Under the pieces are notes generated by a model. That model was not told where the DNA came from. It did not search any database and saw only the letters and a list, made by a program, of their open reading frames with translations. Of a stretch of DNA of 40,671 bases, positions 32,811-40,584 are shown in pieces. The position numbers and the translations under genes were made by a program. This DNA comes from Chthonomonadales bacterium (GTDB taxonomy: Bacteria > Armatimonadota > Chthonomonadetes > Chthonomonadales > CAJBBX01), in contig JADLGO010000007.1 in the NCBI GenBank assembly GCA_020849275.1, positions 1 through 40,671 on the forward strand. Direction: 5' to 3'. Position 1 is the stretch's first letter. Each line of letters opens with the position of its first letter.

Positions 32811-33344
32811 TCAGGGCTTCTTCGGCTCGAACTCCAGACTCACCGAGTTGATGCAATAGCGCTTGCCGGTCGGGTCGGGCCCGTCGTCGAAGATGTGGCC
32901 CAGGTGCCCGCCGCACCGGCTGCAGAGCACCTCGGTGCGGCGCATGCCGTGGCTGTTGTCCTCCTGGAACCTCACCGCGCCCCGATCGGCCGCCTTCCAG
33001 AAGCTCGGCCAACCGCAGCCGGAGTCGAACTTGGCGGCCGAGCCGAAGAGGACCTGCCCGCACGCCGCGCAGCGATAGGTGCCGTCCTCGTGGCTGTTCC
33101 AGAACTTGCCGGTGAAGGGCCGCTCGGTGCCCTTCTCGCGCAGCACGTGGTACTGCTCCGGCGTCAGCTTCTTCTTCCAATCCTCGTCGGTCCGGGGCGT
33201 CTCGGGCTTGCCTTCGGTGGTATGGCTCACGGTTCGCACCTCTCTGGTGGTCGTCATGCTCGTCGGGTGCCGCGCCAAGTTGGTGGCGGGCGAGCAGCCG
33301 CCGGTCAGGATCACGGAAGCGATACAGGCCACGCGCGAGAGCAT
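32811..33344 (-). CDS. msrB: Peptide-methionine (R)-S-oxide reductase MsrB
   Basis: 177 aa including an N-terminal export signal ([19 protein letters not shown]). LTGGC may be an atypical lipobox, suggesting a membrane-anchored periplasmic enzyme. The mature part is a full MsrB domain: [31 protein letters not shown] and [18 protein letters not shown] supply the two zinc CxxC pairs, and C164 in [13 protein letters not shown] is the catalytic cysteine. It reduces the R-epimer of methionine sulfoxide in oxidised proteins. An AGAGGA ribosome site is six bases from the ATG. An internal ATG (MTTTREV) would give a cytosolic form. Confidence 0.95.
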   Translation of the reverse strand: MLSRVACIASVILTGGCSPATNLARHPTSMTTTREVRTVSHTTEGKPETPRTDEDWKKKLTPEQYHVLREKGTERPFTGKFWNSHEDGTYRCAACGQVLFGSAAKFDSGCGWPSFWKAADRGAVRFQEDNSHGMRRTEVLCSRCGGHLGHIFDDGPDPTGKRYCINSVSLEFEPKKP

Positions 33345-33557
33345 GATGAAGTCCTCTCCGCGCCCCGCGGCCCGGGGCGCCCATGTGGGTCCATACGCAC
33401 GCCGCGTGCCCGCGGGCTCCCGCCGCCCCGTGCTGGCGCAGGAGATCGGCGCACTACGAACGAATCGGCATCCGTCCGGCGGGCCGGGTCCCGGCCAGCA
33501 CGAACGAAGGGGCTTGCCGCGCGGCGGGCCCCGCCAACGCCACTACGAGGAAAGCGA

Positions 33558-36344
33558 ATGACCCTACGCGGGAACCCCGGCCGGACGGCGCGCCTCCTGC
33601 CGGTCGCCCTGCTGCTGGCGGCGAGCCTGGCCGCGCAGCGGCCGACGTGCGCCCAGGACGCGGGCGCGCAGACGGCCCCGCTGCCGTCGGGCGTCGAACG
33701 CGTCACCACCGTCGAGGGCATCACCGAGTACCGCCTCGCCAACGGCCTGAAGGTGCTCCTGTTCCCCGATCCCTCCAAGCAGACCGTGACGGTCAACGTC
33801 ACCTACCTGGTGGGCTCGCGCATGGAGGGCTACGGCGAGACCGGCATGGCGCACCTCCTGGAGCACATGCTCTTCAAGGGGACGCCCTCGCACCCGGATA
33901 TCTGGAAGGAACTGACCGCGCACGGGGCCAACGCCAACGGCACGACCTGGCTCGACCGCACCAACTACTACGAGACGGTCCCCGCCACCGACGAGAACCT
34001 GGACTGGGCCCTGCGCATGGAGGCCGACCGCATGGTCAACTCCAGCGTTTCGCGCAAGGACCTCGACAGCGAGATGACGGTGGTGCGCAACGAGTTCGAG
34101 TCCGGCGAGAACGACCCGGGCTCCGTGCTCATGGAGCGCGTGCTCTCCACCGCCTACCTGTGGCACAACTACGGCCACCCCACCATCGGCGCGCGCTCCG
34201 ACATCGAGAACGTCCCGATCGAGCGGCTGCAGGCGTTCTACCGCCGCTTCTACCAGCCGGACAACGCCGTCGTCCTCGTGGCCGGCAAGTTCGACCCGGC
34301 CAGGACCCTCGCGCTCATCAACGAGACCTTCGGCGCCATACCGCGCCCCGAGCGAACGCTGCAGCACACCTACACGGCCGAGCCGACGCAGGACGGTGAG
34401 CGGTCGGTGACGCTGCGGCGCGTCGGCGACGTGCAGATGGTCGACGTCGTCTACCATATCCCGCCCGGCTCCCATCCCGACTTTCCGCCGGTGGACGTGC
34501 TGACCCAGGTGCTCACCGACACGCCTTCGGGCCGGCTTTACAAGGCACTCGTCACGACGAAGCTGGCGACCGACGTGGGCGGGTTCGCTTTCCAGCTTCG
34601 CGAGCCCGGCATCGTCCTCTTTTCCGCCACCGTGCCGAAGGGCAAGTCGCTGGACGCCGCGCGCCAGGCCCTGATCAAGACGGTACAGGCCACGGCGACC
34701 ACGCCGCCCACCGTCGCCGAGGTGCAGCGGGCGAAGTCCCAGCTCCTCAAGAACATCGATCTGCGCCTCAACTCCTCCGAGACGGTCGGCCTGGAGCTGA
34801 GCGAGTGGATCGCGATGGGCGATTGGCGCCTGCTCTTCCTCAACCGCGACCGCCTGCAGAAGGTGACCCCCGCCGACGTGCAGCGGGTGGCCAAGGCCTA
34901 CCTGAAGCCCTCCAACCGCACGGTCGGTCTCTACATCCCGACGGCCAGCCCGGTGCGCGCCGAGATCCCGAAGACACCGGACGTCCAGGCGGTGCTCAAG
35001 GGCTACAAGGGCAGCGCCACCGTGGCCGCCGGCGAGGCATTTGACCCGTCGCCGGCCAACATCCTGGCGCGCACGAAGCGCGAGGCGACGCCGGCCGGTC
35101 TGCGCCTTGCGCTCCTGCCCAAGAAGACGCGCGGCGCGATGGTGCGTGCCCGGCTCGCCTTCCACTTCGGCAACCAGGCCGACCTGCGCGATCGCGACAC
35201 CGCCGCCTCGCTGGCCGGAGGCATGCTCATGCGCGGCACCACCCGGCACACTCGCCAGCAGATCCAGGACGAGCTGGATCGCCTGAAGGCGCGCGTGCAG
35301 GTGGGCGGCGACGCGACCGGCGCCACCGCGAGCATCGAGACGACCGCGTCCAACCTGCCGGCCGTCCTGCGCCTGGTGGCGGAGATCCTGCGGCAGCCAG
35401 CCTTCCCACAGGCTGAGCTCGACGAGCTCAAGCGGCAGACGATCGCCTCCATCCAGGAGCAGAAGAGCGACCCGCAGTCCATCGCCTTCCTGGAGTTTGG
35501 CAGGCACTTCCACCCGTACCCGAAGAGCGACCCGCGGTATGTGCCGACTCCGGAGGAGCAGATCGCGCGCGTGAAGGGGACGACGCTCGCGGACGTCAGG
35601 AAGTTCTACCAGCAGTTCTACGGCGCGCCGCGCGGCGAGGCCGCGGTGGTGGGCGACTTCGACGCCGCGCAGATCACGAAGCTCATGGCCGGCCTCTTCT
35701 CCGGCTGGAAGAGCGCTCACCCCTACGCGCGCATCGAATCGCCCTACGTGGCGATCCCGCCGGAGAGCAAGACCTTCGAGACGCCCGATAAAGCGAACGC
35801 GGTGTTCGTGGCGGCAACGCCCATCCAGATGCGCGATACCGACGCGAACTACCCGGCGCTCCTGGTTGCCAACTACATCCTGGGCGAGGGCGGGCTGAGC
35901 TCGCGCCTTGGCGCGCGGATCCGGCAGAAGGAGGGGCTCAGCTACGGCGTCGGCTCCTTCCTGCAGGTCCCTTCGCTCGACGACAAGGCCGCCCTGGTGG
36001 TCTACGCCATCTCCGCTCCGCAGAACACTGCCAGGGTGGAGGCCGCCGCCAGGGAGGAGATCGCCCGGGCGCGCGAGCAGGGCTTCACGGCCGAGGAGGT
36101 CAAGCGCGCTACGGCCGGCCTGCTCCAGGAGCGCGAGCTCTCGCGCGCCCAGGACGCCGCGCTGGCGGGGAAGCTGGCCTCTTACCGTTTCCTGGGCCGC
36201 ACCGTCGCCTGGGACGCCGACCTGGAGGAGAAGATCCGCTCGCTGACGCCGGAGCAGGTGTCCGCGGCGATGCGGCGGTACGTCGACCTCGCCCGATTCA
36301 CGGTGGTGAAGGCGGGCGACTTCGCCAAGGCGGCCGCCCGGTAG
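33558..36344 (+). CDS. M16-family zinc peptidase, fused two-unit form
   Basis: 928 aa from ATG 33558 with GAGGAAAG just upstream; the open frame extends far upstream without signals. Signal peptide ARLLPVALLLAASLAAQRPTCAQ. The N-terminal M16 unit has the inverted zinc motif H99-L-L-E102-H103 and the third ligand E179 in VVRNEFESGEN, exactly 76 residues on. The second unit (about residue 480 onward, MVRARLAFHFGNQADLRDRD) has no HxxEH and is the inactive lobe. LGEGGLSSRLGARIRQKEGLSYGVGS is the substrate-grasping R-Y type signature. Most bacteria split this pair into two genes; here they are joined. It likely degrades peptides in the periplasm. Confidence 0.93.
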   Translation: MTLRGNPGRTARLLPVALLLAASLAAQRPTCAQDAGAQTAPLPSGVERVTTVEGITEYRLANGLKVLLFPDPSKQTVTVNVTYLVGSRMEGYGETGMAHLLEHMLFKGTPSHPDIWKELTAHGANANGTTWLDRTNYYETVPATDENLDWALRMEADRMVNSSVSRKDLDSEMTVVRNEFESGENDPGSVLMERVLSTAYLWHNYGHPTIGARSDIENVPIERLQAFYRRFYQPDNAVVLVAGKFDPARTLALINETFGAIPRPERTLQHTYTAEPTQDGERSVTLRRVGDVQMVDVVYHIPPGSHPDFPPVDVLTQVLTDTPSGRLYKALVTTKLATDVGGFAFQLREPGIVLFSATVPKGKSLDAARQALIKTVQATATTPPTVAEVQRAKSQLLKNIDLRLNSSETVGLELSEWIAMGDWRLLFLNRDRLQKVTPADVQRVAKAYLKPSNRTVGLYIPTASPVRAEIPKTPDVQAVLKGYKGSATVAAGEAFDPSPANILARTKREATPAGLRLALLPKKTRGAMVRARLAFHFGNQADLRDRDTAASLAGGMLMRGTTRHTRQQIQDELDRLKARVQVGGDATGATASIETTASNLPAVLRLVAEILRQPAFPQAELDELKRQTIASIQEQKSDPQSIAFLEFGRHFHPYPKSDPRYVPTPEEQIARVKGTTLADVRKFYQQFYGAPRGEAAVVGDFDAAQITKLMAGLFSGWKSAHPYARIESPYVAIPPESKTFETPDKANAVFVAATPIQMRDTDANYPALLVANYILGEGGLSSRLGARIRQKEGLSYGVGSFLQVPSLDDKAALVVYAISAPQNTARVEAAAREEIARAREQGFTAEEVKRATAGLLQERELSRAQDAALAGKLASYRFLGRTVAWDADLEEKIRSLTPEQVSAAMRRYVDLARFTVVKAGDFAKAAAR

Positions 36345-36361
36345 GCGCCACGGGCCGGCGG

Positions 36362-36391
36362 CGAGGAGGGAGCCTCGCAGACACCTCCTCG
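36362..36391 (+). terminator. Possible terminator after the M16 gene
   Basis: CGAGGAGG (36362-36369) and CCTCCTCG (36384-36391) form an 8-bp stem with a 14-base loop, 18 bases after the stop codon. No T tract. Confidence 0.4.
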
Positions 36392-36517
36392 TGGATCGAC
36401 GGCCTCGCCGCGCCCGGTTACCGGCGCGCGGCGGGGCCGTCTCTACTGCCAAACGCGCCGTGCCGCCGGACCGTTCGACGCCCGCAGCCGGCGTGCCGGC
36501 CCGCGAAAGGCTCCTCG

Positions 36518-37429
36518 ATGGCGCCCGCCCGCCCGCCCGCGCTCGACGTGCGATGCCCGCCCCTCATCCTCATCGGCATGCACCGCTCCGGCACCACCAT
36601 GGTGGCGAGCATGCTCGCCGAACTCGGCCTCTTCCTGGGCGCCAGCCTCGACGCCAACCACGAATCCTACTTCTTCATGCAGCTGAACCGGTGGATGCTC
36701 GCCACGGCCGGCGCTCGCTGGGACTCGCCGGGCAACTTCGGCTATGTCGCAGGGGACCCCGCTCTCCGTCTGCTGACGGCGCGGTACCTGGCGCTCAGCC
36801 TGGACGCGCCCCGCGTGGCGCGCTACCTGGGCAGGCCGCTCTACCGGCGCTGGCGAACCCCGAGGGCGCTGCCGAACCCCTGGGGCTGGAAGGACCCGCG
36901 CACCACGTTCACGCTGCCGGTCTGGCTGGATCTCTTCCCGGAGGCGCGCCTCGTGCACGTCTACCGCCACGGCGTGGACGTGGCCAGCAGCCTGCGCGCC
37001 GCGCAGGGCCCCCGCGCCGAGGCCATCGCGGCCAGCGCCGCGCGCTTCGAGCGCCGCCGGCCGCTCTACCGCTTCCGGCCGATGCGCTCGGGCTTCGCGC
37101 TCTGGCCGCGCGCGGGAACGCTGGAGGGCTGCTTCTCGCTCTGGGAGGAGTACATGGCGCGGGCGCGCGCGCATGCGGCCGCCCTGGGCGAGCGGGCCAT
37201 CGAGGTCTGCTTCGAGACGTTCCTGGCCGCCCCGGAGCGGGAGCTGGAGCGCGTGGCGCGCTTCGCCGGGCTTCCCGCCGAGGAGGGCCGCATGGCCGAG
37301 GTCGCGCGGCGGGCGCGGCCGGACCGCGCACTCGCCTACCGGCGCGACGCGGAGCTGCTCGCCTTCGCGGCCAGCGTGGACGAGCGGCTGGCCCGCTTCG
37401 ACTACCGCGCCGCGCCCGCCGCCGGCTGA
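36518..37429 (+). CDS. Sulfotransferase-family protein
   Basis: A 303-aa protein of the P-loop sulfotransferase family, which transfers sulfate from PAPS to a hydroxyl or amine. PLILIGMHRSGTTM (residues 15-28) is the 5'-phosphosulfate-binding loop. GWKDPRTTFTLPVWLDLFPEARLVHVYRHGVDVASSL is the 3'-phosphate region with its conserved R and S, and CFETFLAAPERELERVARFAGL is the family's C-terminal helix. The ATG has AAAGG seven bases upstream. No transmembrane helix is visible. Sulfated extracellular polysaccharide or glycopeptide is a plausible target but nothing nearby proves it. Confidence 0.88.
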   Translation: MAPARPPALDVRCPPLILIGMHRSGTTMVASMLAELGLFLGASLDANHESYFFMQLNRWMLATAGARWDSPGNFGYVAGDPALRLLTARYLALSLDAPRVARYLGRPLYRRWRTPRALPNPWGWKDPRTTFTLPVWLDLFPEARLVHVYRHGVDVASSLRAAQGPRAEAIAASAARFERRRPLYRFRPMRSGFALWPRAGTLEGCFSLWEEYMARARAHAAALGERAIEVCFETFLAAPERELERVARFAGLPAEEGRMAEVARRARPDRALAYRRDAELLAFAASVDERLARFDYRAAPAAG

Positions 37430-37518
37430 CGCCGTGCCCTCCTGCCCGATCCTGCCTTTCCGTTCCCAGGCGGCGGCGTCGAGCTCCACCGTGCAAACCC
37501 GTCCGGGAGGCTTACGAC

Positions 37519-37690
37519 GTGAAACAGGTCACCATCGAGAACCCGGTCATCAACTCCCCTTTTCGTGAAACCGCAGAGGCATTTCCGGTTCACCGGTACT
37601 GGCATCACCGATGAGATCGTCGAGGGCCGCAGGATCAGCTCCTACTTCATCCCGGTGGCCCCGCCCAAGGGTGATGCCTGCATACTCCTG
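37519..37690 (+). pseudogene. 5' fragment of a BPTD_3080-type restriction endonuclease
   Basis: GTG 37519 with GGGAGG upstream opens VKQVTIENPVINSPFRE, the characteristic N terminus of BPTD_3080-family (type III-like, helicase-nuclease) restriction enzymes. The frame then shifts by one: PQRHFRFTGTGITDEIVEG and RRISSYFIPVAPPKGD continue the family sequence in the next frame from about 37576. Similarity is lost near 37690 and that frame stops at 37738. A full protein would be near 900-1000 aa, so only the first 50-60 codons remain, frameshifted. The matching methyltransferase N terminus lies at 40086. Family assignment is from memory of the motif, not a search. Confidence 0.65.
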
Positions 37691-37756
37691 CAGGATGGGC
37701 GCTGGCTCGCTGTGTCCTTTGAGGTGACGAATCCTTGAAGGAGAGGAGCCAACGCC

Positions 37757-38120
37757 TTGAAGAAAGTGGCACCGTCCAGCCATTTGGGGCAAGAAGTCGC
37801 GCGATTGCTCACGCCGGGACGGCGGCAGGAGGAGTCTGGCGCAGCGGGCGAGTTGGTTCGCCTGGCGGCTCGCCTGGTGTTGCAGGAGGCCCTGGAGGCG
37901 GAGCATGCGAAGTGTCTGGGCCGTGACCGCTACGAGCGGGTTCGTAATCCGCAGGAGGAGTCGGTTCGTCCGAGTGCCTACCGCAACGGCTATGAGCCAG
38001 CGAGTGTGCGCACGGCCGAGGGGCTGCTTTCGGTTTCGGCGCCGCGGATCCGTGGGTCCGAGGAGCCGTACCGTTCTGGTCTGTTGGCCTTCTTGGGCGG
38101 GAACACGGACGTTGTCACGA
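37757..38120 (+). mobile_element. IS256-family transposase, N-terminal fragment
   Basis: From a TTG with AGGAG upstream, about 120 codons resemble the N terminus of mutator-type IS256 transposases: RLVLQEALEAEHAKCLGRDR, YRNGYEPASVRTAEGLLSVS and APRIRGSEEPYRSGLLAFLG. Similarity ends near GGNTDVV. The catalytic DDE domain is absent, so it cannot transpose. The reading frame continues without a stop into the IS21 fragment. I did not find terminal inverted repeats. Confidence 0.75.
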
Positions 38121-38133
38121 GCCGGGCTAGACT

Positions 38134-38430
38134 AGACCAGTTGTTGTCGGGCTATCAAGACCACCCCGTAGCCGGGCAATGTAGACCACTTTGGGGCGCT
38201 GCGGCGGTTGCCATCGACCGCTTCCATCAGCCACCCGTCGGGTGGAGGTGGGAGCAGATGGAGCGACTGGACTTGGACCTCATCCGTGACATCGTGTACC
38301 GGCTGCGCAACAGCCACACCGAGCGCGCCATCGCCAGGGACCTTCGCCTGGCGCGAGAGACCGTGCGCCACTACCACGCGATCGCGCGCCACAGCGGCAT
38401 CTGGGCGGTCGGGTACCGTCCCGCGTCTGG
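38134..38430 (+). mobile_element. IS21-family left-end and IstA N-terminal fragment
   Basis: Three copies of AGACCA(G/C) lie 24-25 bases apart (38134, 38158, 38183), like the multiple terminal repeats of IS21 elements. ATG 38258 with GGAGGTGGGAG upstream opens MERLDLDLIRDIVYRLRNSH and TERAIARDLRLARETVRHYH, the helix-turn-helix start of an IstA transposase. Similarity fades after ARHSG (about 38402). No DDE domain and no IstB follow. The frame is open with the IS256 fragment upstream and runs out of frame over the start of the next gene to 38497. Confidence 0.7.
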
Positions 38431-38448
38431 ACGTGGAGGACTGAGCAC

Positions 38449-40083
38449 ATGGCATACGAGCAGGTTACGTTACGTGAACTGGTCGATCGGTCGGTAAAGC
38501 ACGCCTGGAGCATCCCGGAGTTCCAGCGAGGTTTCGTCTGGAAGAGCACGCAGGTGCGCGATCTGGCGGAATCCCTCTGGCTGGACTATCCCATCGGGTC
38601 GCTGCTCGTCTGGAAGAGCCGCGCAGACGCGGAGGAACAGGTGGCGGTCGATGCCCAGCGCCCGGGCCTGTGGGTCGTCGATGGACAGCAGCGCACGACC
38701 GCCATGTGCATCCTGTTCGGGCGCAAACCGTACTGGTGGCCGGACGCGGGCGAATGGAACAGGACGCTCAAGAGGTATGACATCCGGTTTGACGTGCACA
38801 CCAAGGAACCGCCGTTCTTCTGGGTGGCGAACGCCGCCATCAAGCAGATGAAGGGCAGTCGCTATGTTCCGCTCTCCCGGCTTGTGGTCGTCGATACGGA
38901 GAAGGAGGCCGATCAGAGGACGCTGATGGAGCTGGCGAAGACGATCAAGCTCGAAGGACTATGCGATGGTATGGATGCAATGGAGGTCTACACGCGTCTT
39001 GATCGCGTCCGAAAGATTCGGGACAAGGAAATCGTCACAGTCGCGATCGATCATGAGCTAGAGGACGTGGTAGAGATCTTCTCTCGTCTGAACAGCAAGG
39101 GAACGCGGGTTACCGAGGCAGACATCTATCTCGGCGTGGTGGCGGCTCACAACCCAGGATGGGTGCGTGACATCTTCCTCCCTCACCTGAAGATGCTGGC
39201 TGAAGCCGGATTCGATCTGAACCCCAACCTACTCTTCCGCACCCTCACCGGGGTCGGAGCCAAGAAGGTGCGCTTCAAGGAGATTCAGGAGACCTTCTGG
39301 GACTCTGCCCGGGTCAAGGACGCCTGGGAGCGTACCTGGAATGCGTGGCAACGGCTGATCAGCCGATTCCGCGACCACGGCATTCTGAGCAATGAGATCA
39401 TGCCGACCGAGGCCGCGCTGGTCATAATGGTCAGTCTGATAGACAGGTTTCAGGACCAATCCGACTTCGATGCCACACTCTACTGGTTCGTGCAAGCGTC
39501 CCGGTTCGGCCGCTATAGCGGCTCCGGAGCCACCTCCCTGGAAGAAGATCTGAAAGACGTACAAGAAGCAGGCAGCCAGAAGGAAGCCCTGCGGAGATTG
39601 CTCCGAAGATTCGAGCACGCAAGGCCAATCCAGCCCGAAGATTTCCTGCGTGACTACACTGACAGCCGATTCGGGAGGTTCATGCTCTATCTCATGGCCT
39701 ATCGCCGTGAGGCCCTCGACTGGGACGAGCACAGCCATCGCATCGGCTATGAGGGAGTTCAGGCGCTCGCCAGTTTTCGCCCACAGTTTCATCATATCTT
39801 CCCGAAGAAGTATCTGGAAGGCCACGTGGACGATGATCTTGTGAACGCTCTGGCGAACGTGGCGGTCATTGGTCCGGGCATCAACATACGGATCAGCTCG
39901 AAGACCCCGCTGGACTACGTGAGCCGCTACAGGATCACGGATGAGAAGCTCACTCAACAGTTCATCGACCCCAACTTTGCGAACGTCCAGTTTGCCGCAT
40001 ACCCATCCTGGCTCCAAGAGCGCGCAGAGGCGCTCTCCGAATATGCCAACGCGCTTCTGGGGACTCTGAAGGGGTCACTCTAG
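38449..40083 (+). CDS. DUF262/HNH protein, GmrSD-like nuclease
   Basis: A 544-aa apparently intact protein. ATG 38449 has GGAGG nine bases upstream. Residues about 5-230 are a DUF262 (GmrSD N-terminal) domain: SIPEFQRGFVWKSTQVRDLA, LDYPIGSLLVW, WVVD78-G-Q-Q-R82-TT (the nucleotide-handling DGQQR motif) and VVEIFSRLNSKGTRVTEADI. Near the C terminus F-H448-H449-I-F-P-K-K-Y-L matches the H-I-x-P metal-beta-beta-alpha (HNH) motif of DUF1524. In GmrSD these parts make a type IV, NTP-dependent nuclease that cuts glucosylated phage DNA. Base composition and codon choice are visibly lower in GC than the rest of the window, so it was probably acquired by transfer. It sits between remnants of a restriction-modification system and IS fragments. 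Confidence 0.88.
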   Translation: MAYEQVTLRELVDRSVKHAWSIPEFQRGFVWKSTQVRDLAESLWLDYPIGSLLVWKSRADAEEQVAVDAQRPGLWVVDGQQRTTAMCILFGRKPYWWPDAGEWNRTLKRYDIRFDVHTKEPPFFWVANAAIKQMKGSRYVPLSRLVVVDTEKEADQRTLMELAKTIKLEGLCDGMDAMEVYTRLDRVRKIRDKEIVTVAIDHELEDVVEIFSRLNSKGTRVTEADIYLGVVAAHNPGWVRDIFLPHLKMLAEAGFDLNPNLLFRTLTGVGAKKVRFKEIQETFWDSARVKDAWERTWNAWQRLISRFRDHGILSNEIMPTEAALVIMVSLIDRFQDQSDFDATLYWFVQASRFGRYSGSGATSLEEDLKDVQEAGSQKEALRRLLRRFEHARPIQPEDFLRDYTDSRFGRFMLYLMAYRREALDWDEHSHRIGYEGVQALASFRPQFHHIFPKKYLEGHVDDDLVNALANVAVIGPGINIRISSKTPLDYVSRYRITDEKLTQQFIDPNFANVQFAAYPSWLQERAEALSEYANALLGTLKGSL

Positions 40084-40085
40084 CC

Positions 40086-40362
40086 ATGGCGGGCAAAGCG
40101 AAGCAGAGCGACACGCCGATCGACATCCTGAAGCACCAGCAGAAGCGCGTCAACATCCCCACGAACGAGCTGCGCGACTTCGTGGCCGAAGAGGAAGCGA
40201 CACCGGGCAAGGTGCTCTGCCCGCGTGATCCCTCGCTGGACCCGCAGCTTGTCTTGAAGGGCAATGATGAGTAGGACTGCGCAGACCTGGAGGCGCCGGT
40301 CGTTCCCGTCTACATGCAGGAGAGGATCCAGCCAGGGGCGATCGTCGGGAACCCGCGCTCCC
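40086..40362 (+). pseudogene. 5' fragment of a site-specific DNA methyltransferase (Mod-like)
   Basis: Two bases after the DUF262 stop, an ATG opens 62 codons (MAGKAKQSDTPIDILKHQQK, RVNIPTNELRDFVAEEEATP, RDPSLDPQLVLKGNDE) that match the N terminus of the adenine methyltransferases paired with BPTD_3080-type nucleases. TAG at 40272 interrupts, yet the same frame continues as DCADLEAPVVPVYMQERIQP-GAIV, exactly the expected next segment, with the stop at a position usually Gln. After about 40362 similarity ends. None of the SAM-binding or catalytic D/N-PPY motifs remains. It is therefore a truncated pseudogene, although the 62-aa peptide could still be made. Confidence 0.7.
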
Positions 40363-40584
40363 GGGCCGGCAAGGAGCGCCCCGCCGGGCGGCCCCTCCGC
40401 GGCGCCCGACGACGCTCGCGCCGCCCCCTGAGACGTACCCCTCCGCGTGGGCTTCCGACCCCTCCCGCGCGTTCGGCGCCGCTGCACACTTGGAGACGAT
40501 AGCGAGCGAGACGGTTACGGACGCGGCGAGCGCGCGGACGGGTCGCGCCAGGAGCCCGCTGCGGGGTCGGCGACGGGCCCCCTC
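40363..40584. other. Intergenic region, nothing recognised
   Basis: The GC content returns to the level of the host DNA near 40330. I see no gene, promoter or clear hairpin before the minus-strand stop at 40585. Confidence 0.4.

Noticed and set aside
32565-33557. Long upstream extension of the M16 reading frame (331 codons)
   Set aside because: It runs antisense through MsrB, has no ribosome site and no exported start, while ATG 33558 has both a ribosome site and a signal peptide.
40363-40502. Continuation of the methyltransferase frame to 40502
   Set aside because: After about 40362 the translation becomes R/P/S-rich with no similarity; host-like GC resumes.
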